A DNA stretch of 64,000 bases from Ruminococcus sp. (lineage in GTDB: Bacteria; Bacillota; Clostridia; Oscillospirales; Ruminococcaceae), in assembly GCA_019420505.1 (NCBI GenBank), contig JAHZHC010000030.1:1-64000 (forward strand). Reading direction: 5' to 3'. Under the pieces are notes generated by a model. That model made no database searches. It had not been told where the DNA came from and saw only the letters and a program-made list of their open reading frames with translations. The translations under genes were made by a program, and so were the position numbers. Shown in pieces: positions 63,442 through 64,000 of the stretch (position 1 is its first letter; each line of letters starts with the position of its first letter).

Positions 63442-64000
63442 ATGAACAGTTATTCAAACAGCTACAAGGACGCAGGTGTTGACGTTACTGCCGGATACAA
63501 AGCGGTGGAATTGATGAAGCAGCATGTTGCAAGAACCATGACAAACGGTGTTCTGAGCGGCATCGGCGGTTTTGGAGGTCTATATGAGCTTGACCTCACC
63601 GGCATAAATAAGCCTGTTCTCGTTTCAGGAACTGACGGAGTGGGAACTAAAATCAAAATTGCATTTACTATGGACAAACATGATACCGTCGGCATAGACT
63701 GTGTGGCAATGTGTGTAAACGATATTATTTGCTGCGGTGCAAAGCCTCAGTTCTTCCTTGATTATATTGCCTGCGGAAAAAATATTCCTGAAAAGATTGC
63801 TAATATCGTATCAGGTATTGCAGAGGGCTGTGTTCAGGCGGGATGTGCTCTTATTGGCGGTGAAACTGCTGAACACCCGGGATTAATGCCTGAAGATGAG
63901 TATGACTTAGCCGGTTTTTCAGTAGGTGTTGTTGACAAGGCAAAAATCCTGAAGCCTGATACTCAGAAGGCAGGAGATGTTATGATCGCTATCAAGTCAA
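63442..64000 (+). CDS. purM: Phosphoribosylformylglycinamidine cyclo-ligase (partial, 3' end outside window)
   Basis: AIR synthetase closes the imidazole ring. From the ATG at 63442, with AAAGGATAT upstream, 186 codons are open to the window edge: YKDAGVDVTAGYKAVELMK, GIGGFGG, VLVSGTDGVGTKIKIA, DCVAMCVNDIICCGAKP and LIGGETAEHPG are diagnostic. It starts 13 bases after purF, in the same operon. Confidence 0.96.
   Translation, partial: MNSYSNSYKDAGVDVTAGYKAVELMKQHVARTMTNGVLSGIGGFGGLYELDLTGINKPVLVSGTDGVGTKIKIAFTMDKHDTVGIDCVAMCVNDIICCGAKPQFFLDYIACGKNIPEKIANIVSGIAEGCVQAGCALIGGETAEHPGLMPEDEYDLAGFSVGVVDKAKILKPDTQKAGDVMIAIKS

Overview
This is an AT-rich, densely packed chromosomal window from a spore-forming, anaerobic, plant-polysaccharide-degrading Firmicute. 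The most likely group is Oscillospirales / Ruminococcus-like, judged from family content only: GH5 mannanases with a CotH domain, SpoIIE, a CarD-type regulator, a ferredoxin-type [FeFe] hydrogenase, GlgC/GlgD glycogen synthesis, type I pullulanase and a DnaD/DnaC-like pair. I see no tRNA, rRNA, CRISPR array, complete insertion sequence or prophage.

Layout. 1-9 kb (minus): two secreted GH5 subfamily-8-type endo-mannanase genes. The downstream one runs off the window. The upstream one encodes a 2264-residue protein that adds a CotH-type kinase domain, several carbohydrate-binding-like modules and a distinctive C-terminal module, and is followed at once by a 48-codon gene. The two mannanase promoters look like copies of each other. 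9-14.6 kb: dnaD-dnaC-like pair, two secreted BspA-type leucine-rich-repeat proteins with a common C-terminal domain, a doubly frameshifted SGNH hydrolase and a small HTH regulator. 14.6-15.4 kb: 105-bp tandem repeats plus an inverted copy. 15.4-21.5 kb: uvrB, a NUDIX hydrolase, a methyltransferase and uvrA. 21.7-25.3 kb (plus): RluA-type pseudouridine synthase, PHP phosphoesterase, TSCPD protein, polysaccharide deacetylase. 25.3-34.1 kb (minus): an EamA transporter, a Cys-rich membrane protein and an envelope cluster (FemX-like, MraY-like, YbhN-like flippase, PssA, Psd) ending in pullulanase. 34.3-36.5 kb (plus): MarR regulator and [FeFe] hydrogenase. 36.5-43.7 kb: a structured non-coding block, an FN3-cell-wall-hydrolase protein, an S1-domain protein, and an ECF sigma factor with a membrane-anchored beta-propeller protein. 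43.8-49.1 kb (minus): TetR-ABC exporter operon, RarA, CarD, XRE repressor. 49.2-50.3 kb (plus): a stand-alone relative of the mannanase C-terminal module with its own small-peptide gene, behind a promoter placed between two palindromes next to the XRE gene. 50.4-56.3 kb: glgB-glgC-glgD-glgA operon. 56.6-59.9 kb: spoIIE and rsmA. 60-64 kb (plus): a small clostridial protein, then a leader with terminator and purE-purC-purF-purM.

How the parts fit. Mannan is attacked outside the cell by the GH5 proteins. Glycogen is made by glgBCDA and trimmed by pullulanase. The envelope genes supply phosphatidylserine/phosphatidylethanolamine, lipid I and peptidoglycan cross-bridges.

The most unusual observation is a duplicated two-gene unit. 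A ~220-residue module (C-terminal in the 2264-residue mannanase, stand-alone at 49.4 kb) is followed within 21-25 bases by a 41-48-residue peptide gene with a near-identical core (YKKP, EFYEFE, DVITASG). One copy is fused to a secreted glycan enzyme. The other has no signal peptide and appears to be under a local XRE repressor. Its function is unknown to me.
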